A stretch of 64,000 bases of DNA from Enterococcus hulanensis (GTDB lineage: Bacteria; Bacillota; Bacilli; Lactobacillales; Enterococcaceae). Location of the stretch: NCBI RefSeq assembly GCF_005405485.1, contig NZ_BJED01000014.1:3392-67391 (forward strand), read 5' to 3'. Below the pieces are notes generated by a model. It did not search any database. It was given only the letters and a program-made list of their open reading frames with translations, and had not been told where the DNA came from. The translations under genes were made by a program, and so were the position numbers. Below are positions 36,419 to 44,506 of this stretch, piece by piece. Numbering within the stretch: the stretch's first letter is position 1; each line of letters begins with the position of its first letter.

Positions 36419-37072
36419 ATGCTTGAACAATTGAAAGAGACCGTCTGCAAAGACAATAAAGCGCTTCCTAAAAATGGATTGGTTTTATGGACGAGCGGAA
36501 ATGTCAGTGCAAAAGATCCAGAAACAGAATATGTGGTCATCAAACCCAGCGGAATTCATTTTGATGATTTGACTCCGGACAACATGATCGTTGTAGATTT
36601 GGCAGGTAACGTAATCGAAGGAGAACTGACTCCATCTGTCGATACGGAATCGCATCTATATGTATACAATCACTGTCCAGACGTTTTAGGGATTACTCAC
36701 ACACACTCTCCATACGCTACTGCCTTTTCAATCGCCGGAGAATCATTACCTATTTATACAACAACTTCTGCTGCTGTTTTCGGCAGAGAGATTCCTTTAT
36801 CTGAAGTTGCGGCAGTTGGCGAAAAAGCGATTGGTGCTGAAATCGTACGCTGTTACCAAGAAACGAACTGTCCGGCAATTTTGTTAAAAAATCACGGCGT
36901 CTTTACAGTAGGAAAATCCGCTACAAACTCTCTGAAAAACGCGGTCATTCTTGAAGAAACCGCTCAAAGTGTCTATTATGCCAGAACATTGAATGCGAAG
37001 CTTGAACCGTTGGAATCCTCATATACTTCTGAGGTATATGATTTTTATCAAAATAATTATGGTCAAAAATAA
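36419..37072 (+). CDS. Class II aldolase/L-ribulose-5-phosphate 4-epimerase family
   Basis: 217 aa with GGAGG upstream. Zinc-binding motifs are ITHTHSPYATAF (two His) and the later LLKNHGVFT; the substrate-phosphate region WTSGNVSAKD and IKPSGIHFDDL is typical of AraD/FucA proteins. SVDTESHLYVYN near the zinc site resembles AraD-type 4-epimerases, which convert L-ribulose-5-P to D-xylulose-5-P. With a transketolase behind it, epimerase is the better guess than aldolase. Confidence 0.85.
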   Translation: MLEQLKETVCKDNKALPKNGLVLWTSGNVSAKDPETEYVVIKPSGIHFDDLTPDNMIVVDLAGNVIEGELTPSVDTESHLYVYNHCPDVLGITHTHSPYATAFSIAGESLPIYTTTSAAVFGREIPLSEVAAVGEKAIGAEIVRCYQETNCPAILLKNHGVFTVGKSATNSLKNAVILEETAQSVYYARTLNAKLEPLESSYTSEVYDFYQNNYGQK

Positions 37073-37101
37073 AGACAATAAATCGAAAAAGGAGTTTTAT
37101 C

Positions 37102-38007
37102 ATGGCAAATAATTATACAATCGCTGATGTAGAAAAAGCTGCAACGAACATTCGCAAACACGTACTAAAACTAACGATCGAAAGAAACGGCTGCTACCTG
37201 TCACAGGCTTGTTCTTCCGCAGAGCTTTTCGCGACCCTCTACTTGCGGGTACTAAATTTAAGCGAAAGCAAAGCACCTCGGTTACCGGAAAAATTCCCAG
37301 GAACCCCTTCAAAAGACAATATGGATTATATTCAAGGAGCAGCATACCACGGATCATTAAAGGCACCCTATGATCGCTTCTTCGTCTCCCCGGCACACTA
37401 TGCGGCACCTGTTTATGCGGCATTGATCGAAGCGAACCGCTTAGATGAAAAAGCCTTAGAAATGTTCAATCGCGACGGCTACTCAATGGAAATGATCGGA
37501 GCAAATCATACACCCGGATTTGAAAACGCTGCCGGCACATTGGACCAAGCGATCAGCGTCGCTGGCGGAACAGCCCATGCAAGAAAACTGCGTGGCGAAG
37601 AAGGTCGCGTGTTTGTCATGATGTCCGACGGCGAGATGCAAGAAGGACAATTATGGGAAGCGCTCCAAGCCGCCGTTTTTTACGAACTAGATAATCTGGT
37701 GCTGCTAGTCGATGTCAATGGACAGCAGGTCGAAGGTGAAACGAAAAAAGTTATGAACGTCGAACCATTAGAAAGTCGCTTCACCGCATTCGGTGCAAAA
37801 GCCGTTTCAGTAGACGGACACGACATTCAAGCCATCGAAGAAGCTGCTAAACAGGGAGAAAAAAATAAACCATTAGTCATTCTTTGCTACACCGATCCAA
37901 CTCAAGGAATCCCCTACTTAAACGAAAGAAGACCGATTCTGCATTTTGTTCGTTTAAAACAAGGGGAAGAAATCGAAAAATATACTAAATTCTACAATGA
38001 AATGTAA
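37102..38007 (+). CDS. Transketolase, N-terminal (TPP-binding) subunit
   Basis: 301 aa. It contains the thiamine-diphosphate/Mg site MSDGEMQEGQLWEAL…VDVNGQQVEGET (Asp and Asn ligands) and the GANHTPGFENAAGTLDQ substrate region. It is only the first half of a transketolase (usual single chain ~660 aa); the other half is the next gene, 24 bp on. Two-subunit transketolases like this occur in archaea and in accessory carbohydrate operons. Confidence 0.93.
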   Translation: MANNYTIADVEKAATNIRKHVLKLTIERNGCYLSQACSSAELFATLYLRVLNLSESKAPRLPEKFPGTPSKDNMDYIQGAAYHGSLKAPYDRFFVSPAHYAAPVYAALIEANRLDEKALEMFNRDGYSMEMIGANHTPGFENAAGTLDQAISVAGGTAHARKLRGEEGRVFVMMSDGEMQEGQLWEALQAAVFYELDNLVLLVDVNGQQVEGETKKVMNVEPLESRFTAFGAKAVSVDGHDIQAIEEAAKQGEKNKPLVILCYTDPTQGIPYLNERRPILHFVRLKQGEEIEKYTKFYNEM

Positions 38008-38031
38008 TCGAGACTAGGAAGGAGTTTTATT

Positions 38032-39021
38032 ATGAAAATTGAATCGGATGTTCATTCAAAAAATATGATTAAATTTGCTCAGGAAAATGAGGATGTTTTA
38101 GTTTTATCTGCCGATCTCGGCACTTCTTGCGAGGTAAAGGAATTTCCAAAAGTCTTCCCTGAAAAATACTTATCCATGGGAATAGCGGAACAAAATATGC
38201 TAAGCTGGGCAGCCGGTTTAGCACGGGAAGGCTTCCGACCATTTTTGCACACTTTCGCTGTTTTTCTATATCGCAGACCGTTAGACCAATTAGAAATGTC
38301 GATCGCCTACCCTAATCTGCCGGTTTCACTTTTAGGTTTCGTCCCTGGGATCACTACTCCTGGCGGGGTTACCCATCAATCGATTGAAGATGTAGGTATT
38401 TTGCGAACGATTCCCAACATGACGATTTTCGATTGCGGGGATGCGACAGATGTGGAATCAGCATTGGAGATCTGCAAGGAAGTAAATGGACCGATCTATG
38501 TCCGGATGCTTCGTGGACAAATGCCGCGGCTCTTTTCTCCTGACAAACCAACCGAGTTTAACAAAGGCCGAGTAATTTCTGAAGGCGATGATGTCGCACT
38601 ATTTTCCAGCAGCATCTGTACCGAAGAAGCGATGCGGGCAACTCAATGGTTAGAAAAACAAGGCGTTTCTGTCCAACACGTTCATATCACGACCCTCAAG
38701 CCATTTACTGATCCATTAGTAGTGGAATCTATTCAAAAAGTAAAACACGGAGTAGTGACAATGGAAAACCACGTAACGATCGGCGGCCTAGGCACCGCTG
38801 TCGGAGAAGTGATGTTAGAGAATCAGCTCCATAAGCAATTGATTAAAGTCGGAATCAACGACGAATGGACCCATGGTGCTTCAAAACCTTATTTACTGAA
38901 AAAATACGGGTTAGATGCTGCTTCGTTAATCAAAGCTGTTGAAAAAATCTTAGACAAAGACCTCGGCTTCAAAGAAGAGGAATTAGAAGATATCCGTTTA
39001 GAAGATTACGATCGCGTATAA
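38032..39021 (+). CDS. Transketolase, C-terminal (pyrimidine-binding) subunit
   Basis: 329 aa. The Glu that activates thiamine is in SMGIAEQNMLSWAAGLA; PGITTPGGVTHQSIEDVGILR and the C-terminal HITTLKPFTDP fold follow. It forms the active enzyme with the preceding subunit, moving two-carbon units between pentose phosphates and glyceraldehyde-3-P. The end carries ~25 extra acidic residues (EEELEDIRLEDY). Confidence 0.93.
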   Translation: MKIESDVHSKNMIKFAQENEDVLVLSADLGTSCEVKEFPKVFPEKYLSMGIAEQNMLSWAAGLAREGFRPFLHTFAVFLYRRPLDQLEMSIAYPNLPVSLLGFVPGITTPGGVTHQSIEDVGILRTIPNMTIFDCGDATDVESALEICKEVNGPIYVRMLRGQMPRLFSPDKPTEFNKGRVISEGDDVALFSSSICTEEAMRATQWLEKQGVSVQHVHITTLKPFTDPLVVESIQKVKHGVVTMENHVTIGGLGTAVGEVMLENQLHKQLIKVGINDEWTHGASKPYLLKKYGLDAASLIKAVEKILDKDLGFKEEELEDIRLEDYDRV

Positions 39022-39025
39022 AACA

Positions 39026-39065
39026 AAAAGTGATCCTGAGAAAAAATCTCAGGATCATTTTTTTA
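39026..39065. terminator. Terminator between convergent transketolase and dehydrogenase genes
   Basis: TGATCCTGAG–AAAAAAT–CTCAGGATCA then T run; it reaches the stop codon of the minus-strand gene. Confidence 0.85.
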
Positions 39066-40103
39066 AATGATAAATTCACTCTCGCCAGTCTTTACATACT
39101 CTCTCACCTTTCGCGCTAACAAGAAAGGCGAATTTGGGATCGCATCTACAGTATCTCCCGCAATATGCGAAGTAATAACTAAATTGTCTAAATCCAGCAA
39201 CGGATCATCCGAATGCATCGGCTCCTGCCACACCACATCGATTGCTGCTCCAGCGATTTTCCGTTTCTTCAACACATCAATAAAAGCCTCTTTATCAAGA
39301 ATTCCTGGTCGAGCAGTATTAATCAAATAGGCGTTAGGTTTCATCAACTCCAATAATTTCTCATCCACCAGCTTTTCTGTTTCTGGTGTCACCCGCATGT
39401 GAAGAGAAACTATATCAGCCTCGGTAAATAATTCCTCCAAAGAAACAAAACGCAGCTCAAGTCCTGAAGCCAGCACCTTCTTTTGATCAATAAACGGATC
39501 ATAAGCGATGACGTTTACCCCCAGACTGATTAGACGTTGGGCTACCATTTTCCCAATATGACCTAAACCTACCAGTCCAACCGTTTGTTCAGAAAGCGTC
39601 GTCCGATATGCGTCATTCGGAAATTTTTTAGGCCACTTGCCCTGCATCACCGCCGCATGGGATAAGGCAATATTTCTAGTCACCGTGTAGATCAAACCTA
39701 TCGTGTAGTCTGCAACCGGCTCGGCATTTCGAATGATATGAATGACTGGTATATCTTTTTCCCGCGCAGAATCAACAGCGATATGCTCCACCCCGCCGCG
39801 ACACGTACCGATCAGTTTTAATTTCTCTGCCCTTTCCAGCATTTGTCGTGTTACTGGTGCAAGATGAACGAACAAATACTCTACATCTGCGATTTCTTTC
39901 ATGATCCCCTCAGGAAGATCTACTGACTCCGGACCATGCTCTTCGATCAATTTCAAGTTTCGTTGAAATTCTTCTGGCGAATCTTCTCCGTGCCATTCTA
40001 GCATGACGATCTCTAATGGTTCAGGAAGCCCCATTGACTCAGTCGCTCTTTTCAAAGTATCTACCGCGACAAATGCATCTCCGACGACAACTACTTTACT
40101 CAT
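39063..40103 (-). CDS. D-isomer-specific 2-hydroxyacid dehydrogenase
   Basis: 346 aa. The NAD motif is VGLVGLGHIGKMVAQ; catalytic residues are Arg in TCRGGVEH, Glu in DVVWQEPMHSDDP, and His in VITSHIAGDT. Members reduce 2-keto acids or oxidise D-2-hydroxyacids (phosphoglycerate dehydrogenase-like). It follows a class II aldolase by 32 bp, so both probably handle a sugar-acid or keto-acid intermediate. No kinase accompanies them, unlike the tetronate pathways. Substrate unknown. Confidence 0.9.
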   Translation of the reverse strand: MSKVVVVGDAFVAVDTLKRATESMGLPEPLEIVMLEWHGEDSPEEFQRNLKLIEEHGPESVDLPEGIMKEIADVEYLFVHLAPVTRQMLERAEKLKLIGTCRGGVEHIAVDSAREKDIPVIHIIRNAEPVADYTIGLIYTVTRNIALSHAAVMQGKWPKKFPNDAYRTTLSEQTVGLVGLGHIGKMVAQRLISLGVNVIAYDPFIDQKKVLASGLELRFVSLEELFTEADIVSLHMRVTPETEKLVDEKLLELMKPNAYLINTARPGILDKEAFIDVLKKRKIAGAAIDVVWQEPMHSDDPLLDLDNLVITSHIAGDTVDAIPNSPFLLARKVREYVKTGESEFII

Positions 40104-40135
40104 TTCCCCACCTCTTCACTAGTATTAAGATCAGC

Positions 40136-40777
40136 CTATTGACCATAACTTGGAAATTGTTCATGTACTTTTGCCATATCTGACTGCGCTAGTACCACTG
40201 GATTACCTAACAATGACGCTCCCACATGCAGTCCAGCCAATCGTTCAATCTCACTCGCCACCGAAAAAGCCTCCTTGAGCGTCGGACCGCAAGTCAGCAA
40301 ACCATGATTTGCTAAGAAACAAGCATAGCGGTCTTCCATCGCCTCAAAAGCATATTCTGCTAATTCTTCTGTTCCAAAAGTAGCATATTTAGAGCAGCGA
40401 ACATCATCTCCGCCTGCAACCGCTATCATATAATTGGTAGCTGGCAGGTCTTTTCGGCAAGTCGCAAGGATCGTGCTAAATGTCGAATGCGCATGTACGA
40501 CAGCCCGAATCTCTTCTCCACGTTTCTGATAATTGATTAAATGCATCTGCCATTCACTCGACGGCTTACGAGTACCTTCAACAATTTCACCAGCAAGATT
40601 CAGCAAGACAATATCGTCTACCGTCATCTCAAAATAATCAATCCCGCTCGGCGTGATAGCCATCAACTGCCTTTCGGGATCATATACACTGATATTCCCG
40701 CCAGTGCCAGCCGTTAATCCTGTCGAAATCAACCTTTTGCCATATTCAACCAGCAGCGCTTTTTCTTCTTCCATCAT
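40136..40777 (-). CDS. Class II aldolase (fuculose-phosphate aldolase-like)
   Basis: 213 aa. GGNISVYDPERQLMAITPSGIDY (substrate phosphate region), zinc ligands in AVVHAHSTFSTILA and LANHGLLTCG, and ASEIERLAGLHVGA at the end. FucA-type enzymes cleave L-fuculose-1-P or related sugar phosphates to dihydroxyacetone phosphate and an aldehyde; if coupled to the 2-hydroxyacid dehydrogenase, the product aldehyde/acid differs. It is the first of two genes, behind duplicated operator-like repeats. Confidence 0.88.
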   Translation of the reverse strand: MMEEEKALLVEYGKRLISTGLTAGTGGNISVYDPERQLMAITPSGIDYFEMTVDDIVLLNLAGEIVEGTRKPSSEWQMHLINYQKRGEEIRAVVHAHSTFSTILATCRKDLPATNYMIAVAGGDDVRCSKYATFGTEELAEYAFEAMEDRYACFLANHGLLTCGPTLKEAFSVASEIERLAGLHVGASLLGNPVVLAQSDMAKVHEQFPSYGQ

Positions 40778-40815
40778 TTAGAAACAGCTCTTTTATGAAA
40801 TTTTGTTCTTTATAA

Positions 40816-40902
40816 AGAAATTATTCTCTAGACAGACCCTAACACCTCGACGATAAATAGTCAATCTAGAACTAAAGTTTAATCTATAGAAATTATTCTC
40901 TA
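40816..40902. repeat. Direct 15-bp repeats upstream of the aldolase gene
   Basis: AGAAATTATTCTCTA occurs at 40816–40830 and again at 40888–40902, exactly 72 bp apart, in the promoter region of the minus-strand aldolase. Possible operators for an unidentified regulator. Confidence 0.6.
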
Positions 40903-41019
40903 AAAATAAAAATCAGCGAGCGAATAATCCAATCTCTTCTTTTCCCAAGTGATTGCCCCATGGTATCATTGGTAAAAAGTTATTCACTTGATGACTATCA
41001 ATAAACTTGGAGAGAAAAA

Positions 41020-42006
41020 ATGAAGGGTCTAGTTTGTAAATATTGCGGCGGGAACCACTTTACTAAAACAGAAGAAGGCTATGAGTGTACCTACTGTCAT
41101 GCCGTGTATGAATTTGATGATGAAATTGAGCGAAAGAATGTTCAGCGAAAGAAACCACCGATCATGCGGTTGGCTTTGCTGCTTATTTTCGTGATCCTTG
41201 TGGTCAGCGGTTTGCTCATAGCAGGTACAAAAGAAAAAACTAGTTCTTCTTTAAGCACGACTAAGGCTAATGGTACGAAAGACACTTATTCAGCCAGCCA
41301 ATTAAAAAATCCCGAACGAAATGTTCGAATCGCAGAGCTTTCTTTAAATCAAGCCGATATCAAGCAAGCCAAAGCTTCTGTAAAGGAATATGGCGGAGAG
41401 AAAACGGAAGCATTCGAAGAACGATTGACGAATGCGCAAAAGGAACATGAATCGTTAAAAAAGAAGAGAACAAAAACGGCCCCAAAAGCAGATATGATTA
41501 TCGAAAACCCGGATTCTGAATTTGCTGTAACGACCTACTATCGCGAAGCAGGTTTTTTAAGTGCTTATGGACCCGACTTCGATCAATACTCCGCCGCAGA
41601 TATTTTGCGCATTTGGGGGCAGCCGGATGAAATCATTACCGATTCCCAACAAATCCAAAAAAATATTACGCTGGAATTCGATGAAAATAATAATCCAGTA
41701 AGCTACGAAGCCAAAAATCTTAGAGAACAATGGCAGCAAGGCCAAATGACGTGGCGAGAGGTCAGAGCTTTTATTGCACTCATTCAAGATAATTCTTATG
41801 CTGGCTATACTAAACAATTCGTTTATGAGAAACAGGGGAAACCCAATGTCTATTTTTCAGAAGATCAAGTAGGTTACGTGACGCCGATAGTGCGCTACGT
41901 CTCCTTTAGCCGATTGCCTGAAAAATATCCTCGAGCAGGATTAGGCAAATACCCGGATGACTTCCCTGAAAACTATGGATCGGATGGACTCTATCATGAA
42001 AAGTAA
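41020..42006 (+). CDS. Zinc-ribbon, single-span membrane protein (unknown function)
   Basis: 328 aa. An N-terminal zinc ribbon (CKYCGGNHF…CTYCHAVYEF, two CxxC pairs in residues 6–27) precedes a transmembrane helix at ~49–68, a Lys/Glu-rich coil (~100–150), and a C-terminal globular domain with ADILRIWGQPDEII, reminiscent of small BLIP/SmpA-like folds. The zinc ribbon would face the cytoplasm. Followed by a second protein of the same design. Confidence 0.8.
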   Translation: MKGLVCKYCGGNHFTKTEEGYECTYCHAVYEFDDEIERKNVQRKKPPIMRLALLLIFVILVVSGLLIAGTKEKTSSSLSTTKANGTKDTYSASQLKNPERNVRIAELSLNQADIKQAKASVKEYGGEKTEAFEERLTNAQKEHESLKKKRTKTAPKADMIIENPDSEFAVTTYYREAGFLSAYGPDFDQYSAADILRIWGQPDEIITDSQQIQKNITLEFDENNNPVSYEAKNLREQWQQGQMTWREVRAFIALIQDNSYAGYTKQFVYEKQGKPNVYFSEDQVGYVTPIVRYVSFSRLPEKYPRAGLGKYPDDFPENYGSDGLYHEK

Positions 42007-42589
42007 GGAATGTATGAATTGCGGCAGCACTAAATTCAATAAAGTGGAAAATGGCTGGAAGTGCGATTATTGCGGCACGCTTTATTTGAATCCGAAAAAA
42101 GAAACGGCAACAACAGAAAAAAACACCAGCGAGCAACCTGGTCTTCAAAAGAAAAAGACCCGAATCCTCATTGGTGTTGTACTGGCGATCATTTTTGTTT
42201 TGGTCGGCCCGCTGGGATACCTGACCGTTAGTCTCAACAATACAAACACTGCCTATGAACCAATCGAACCTGGAACAGTAGATTCTTCAGAAGAAGAATT
42301 TCCCGGTGAATGGAACCAAAGCATCTACGAATCAATAAAAGTAGCCACAGAGAATTATGATGCCGATAATGAAAAGTATTCTTTTACAGGCGGTTCGAGC
42401 TATGAGGAACTAGAAAAACTCGTCGGCACTCCAGACACAGTAACTAGTTGGGAAAAAGAAAATTACGGCATGCCGCCAAGATCAATGGCTACTTGGAACA
42501 AAACCAAAAATGGTGATTTCACTAGTCATTCGATCACAGTCACTTACGAAAAGAAAACTAAGATGATCACGGACAAAGATCATCATTAA
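41996..42589 (+). CDS. Second zinc-ribbon membrane protein, paralogue of the preceding gene
   Basis: 197 aa from ATG 41996, overlapping the end of the first gene by 11 bp; no good ribosome site is visible, so translational coupling is likely. Zinc ribbon CMNCGSTKF…CDYCGTLYL (residues ~6–28), a helix at ~58–80, then an extracellular domain with EELEKLVGTPDTVT, the small lipoprotein-like motif also in its neighbour. Function unknown; the pair probably acts as a complex. Confidence 0.75.
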   Translation: MKSKECMNCGSTKFNKVENGWKCDYCGTLYLNPKKETATTEKNTSEQPGLQKKKTRILIGVVLAIIFVLVGPLGYLTVSLNNTNTAYEPIEPGTVDSSEEEFPGEWNQSIYESIKVATENYDADNEKYSFTGGSSYEELEKLVGTPDTVTSWEKENYGMPPRSMATWNKTKNGDFTSHSITVTYEKKTKMITDKDHH

Positions 42590-42603
42590 TACCCGCTCAG
42601 CGT

Positions 42604-42644
42604 AAAAAAGAACCAAGCATCCAATAGCGATGCTTGGTTCTTTC
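42604..42644. terminator. Terminator after the zinc-ribbon pair and the ABC operon
   Basis: AAGAACCAAGCAT / ATGCTTGGTTCTT stem, with flanking A and T runs, serves both convergent transcripts. Confidence 0.85.
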
Positions 42645-42646
42645 GT

Positions 42647-44491
42647 TTATTCAGTTAATTCTTCAAATTGTGAATTATACAATGCGGCATAAAGTCCATT
42701 TTGAGCCAGTAATTCTTCGTGGCTACCTTGTTCCTTGATATCCCCGCCTTGCATATAAAGAATCTTATCTGCGTCTTTGATTGTTGATAGACGGTGAGCG
42801 ATAACGAAGGATGTCCGGCCAGCCATTAAATTATTCATAGCTTCTTGAATCAATCCTTCTGTTCGGGTATCAACAGAAGACGTTGCTTCGTCTAAAATCA
42901 AAATCGGTTTGTCTGCTAAAATCGCACGCGCGATCGTCAACAATTGTTTTTGACCTTGTGAGATATTTGAAGATTCTTCATTTAATTCCATGTCATAGCC
43001 GCCAGGCAATGTCTTGATGAAGTGATCCACATGAGCGGCTTTCGCTGCTGCATAAACTTCTTCATCCGTAGCGTCTAAACGTCCATAGCGCAGATTGTCC
43101 ATGATCGTTCCTTTAAACAACCACGTATCCTGCAGGACCATCCCGATATTTTTACGCAAATCGGCACGATTGAAGTCTTTGATATTATGACCATCGATCT
43201 TGATTGCACCAGAATTAACATCGTAAAAGCGCATCAACAATTTGACCATTGTTGTTTTACCAGCACCCGTCGGTCCCACGATGGCAACTGTCTGCCCCGG
43301 ATCAACATGGGAGGTAAAATCTTGGATAACGATCTTATCCGCTGTGTAACCGAATTGAACGTGATCGAAATCAACCATTCCTTCAGCCTTATCAAGTTGA
43401 ACAGGATTTTCTGCCGTTTGTTCTTCTTCATCTTCTGCTAAGAATTCAAAGACCCGTTCAGCTGCCGCAGCCATTGATTGGAGCATGTTTGATACTTGAG
43501 CAAGCTGTGCGATTGGTTGCGTCAAGTTACGTACGTATTGGATGAACGCTTGGATATCTCCGACAGTGATCGTCCCATTATAAGCCATGATCCCACCGGC
43601 AATCGCTACACCAACGTAACCTAAGTTACCGACAAAGTTCATGATCGGCTGCATCAAACCAGATAGAAATTGTGATTTCCACGCTGATTTGAACAGAACT
43701 TCATTTTGTTCTTTAAATTCTTTCAATGAATTTTCTTCTTCATTGAACAAACGAACGATCGTATACCCGCCGATAGTTTCTTCAACTTTACCATTAATTA
43801 CACCAAGATATTCTTGTTGTGTCTTAAAGTATTTTTGCGAGTTCTTCACGACGACCATGATCAGCAATAATGATATCGGTACGATTAGGATCGCGATCCC
43901 TGTCATTTTTACTGAAATCGAAAGCATCATCACGATGACTCCGATAATCGTAAAGGTCGAAGTAATCAATTGCGTCAAACTTTGGTTCAATGATTGACCC
44001 AAAGTATCCACGTCATTGGTGATCCGTGATAGAACTTCACCAGTCGTGCGGCTTTCAAAATAGTTCATTGGCATGCGGTCGATTTTTTCAGAAATCTCTT
44101 TTCGCATCCGATACGTGATTTTTTGCGAAATCGTCGACATGATCCAGCCCTGGATGATCCCGAATAAGGAAGCTACCACATACAGGCCTAACATGAAGAG
44201 CAGGATGCCGCCGATTTTGTCAAAGTCGATCCCACCGGTTCCCTGATACTTTTTGATCAACCCATTAAATAATTCAGTAATCGCTTTTGATAAGATTTTG
44301 GGACCCCAAATATTGAAGATCGTTGAGGCGATCGCAAAAATCATTACAAAGAAAACCGCGATTTTATATGCACCAAGATACGATACTAATTTTTTGATTG
44401 TACCTTTGAAGTCTTTGGCTTTTTCTACTGGCGCAGCCATTCCTCGGCCAGGTCCGCCACCACGAGGGCGATTTTGTTTTTGTTCTGCCAT
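42647..44491 (-). CDS. ABC exporter half-transporter with canonical ATPase (drug efflux, EfrD/LmrD-like)
   Basis: 614 aa: a type IV ABC exporter with six helices (~35–330) and an ATPase at ~375–610. Walker A GPTGAGKTT, signature NISQGQKQLL, Walker B ILILDEATSSVD with the catalytic Glu, and the H-loop AHRLS are all intact. The N-terminus is an unusual RPRGGGPGRGMAAP stretch. It forms a heterodimer with the next gene, which has a degenerate site, and sits behind a MarR regulator as in the enterococcal EfrCD operon. Expected to export drugs or other amphiphiles. Confidence 0.92.
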   Translation of the reverse strand: MAEQKQNRPRGGGPGRGMAAPVEKAKDFKGTIKKLVSYLGAYKIAVFFVMIFAIASTIFNIWGPKILSKAITELFNGLIKKYQGTGGIDFDKIGGILLFMLGLYVVASLFGIIQGWIMSTISQKITYRMRKEISEKIDRMPMNYFESRTTGEVLSRITNDVDTLGQSLNQSLTQLITSTFTIIGVIVMMLSISVKMTGIAILIVPISLLLIMVVVKNSQKYFKTQQEYLGVINGKVEETIGGYTIVRLFNEEENSLKEFKEQNEVLFKSAWKSQFLSGLMQPIMNFVGNLGYVGVAIAGGIMAYNGTITVGDIQAFIQYVRNLTQPIAQLAQVSNMLQSMAAAAERVFEFLAEDEEEQTAENPVQLDKAEGMVDFDHVQFGYTADKIVIQDFTSHVDPGQTVAIVGPTGAGKTTMVKLLMRFYDVNSGAIKIDGHNIKDFNRADLRKNIGMVLQDTWLFKGTIMDNLRYGRLDATDEEVYAAAKAAHVDHFIKTLPGGYDMELNEESSNISQGQKQLLTIARAILADKPILILDEATSSVDTRTEGLIQEAMNNLMAGRTSFVIAHRLSTIKDADKILYMQGGDIKEQGSHEELLAQNGLYAALYNSQFEELTE

Positions 44492-44506
44492 TCTTCTCGC
44501 TCCTCC

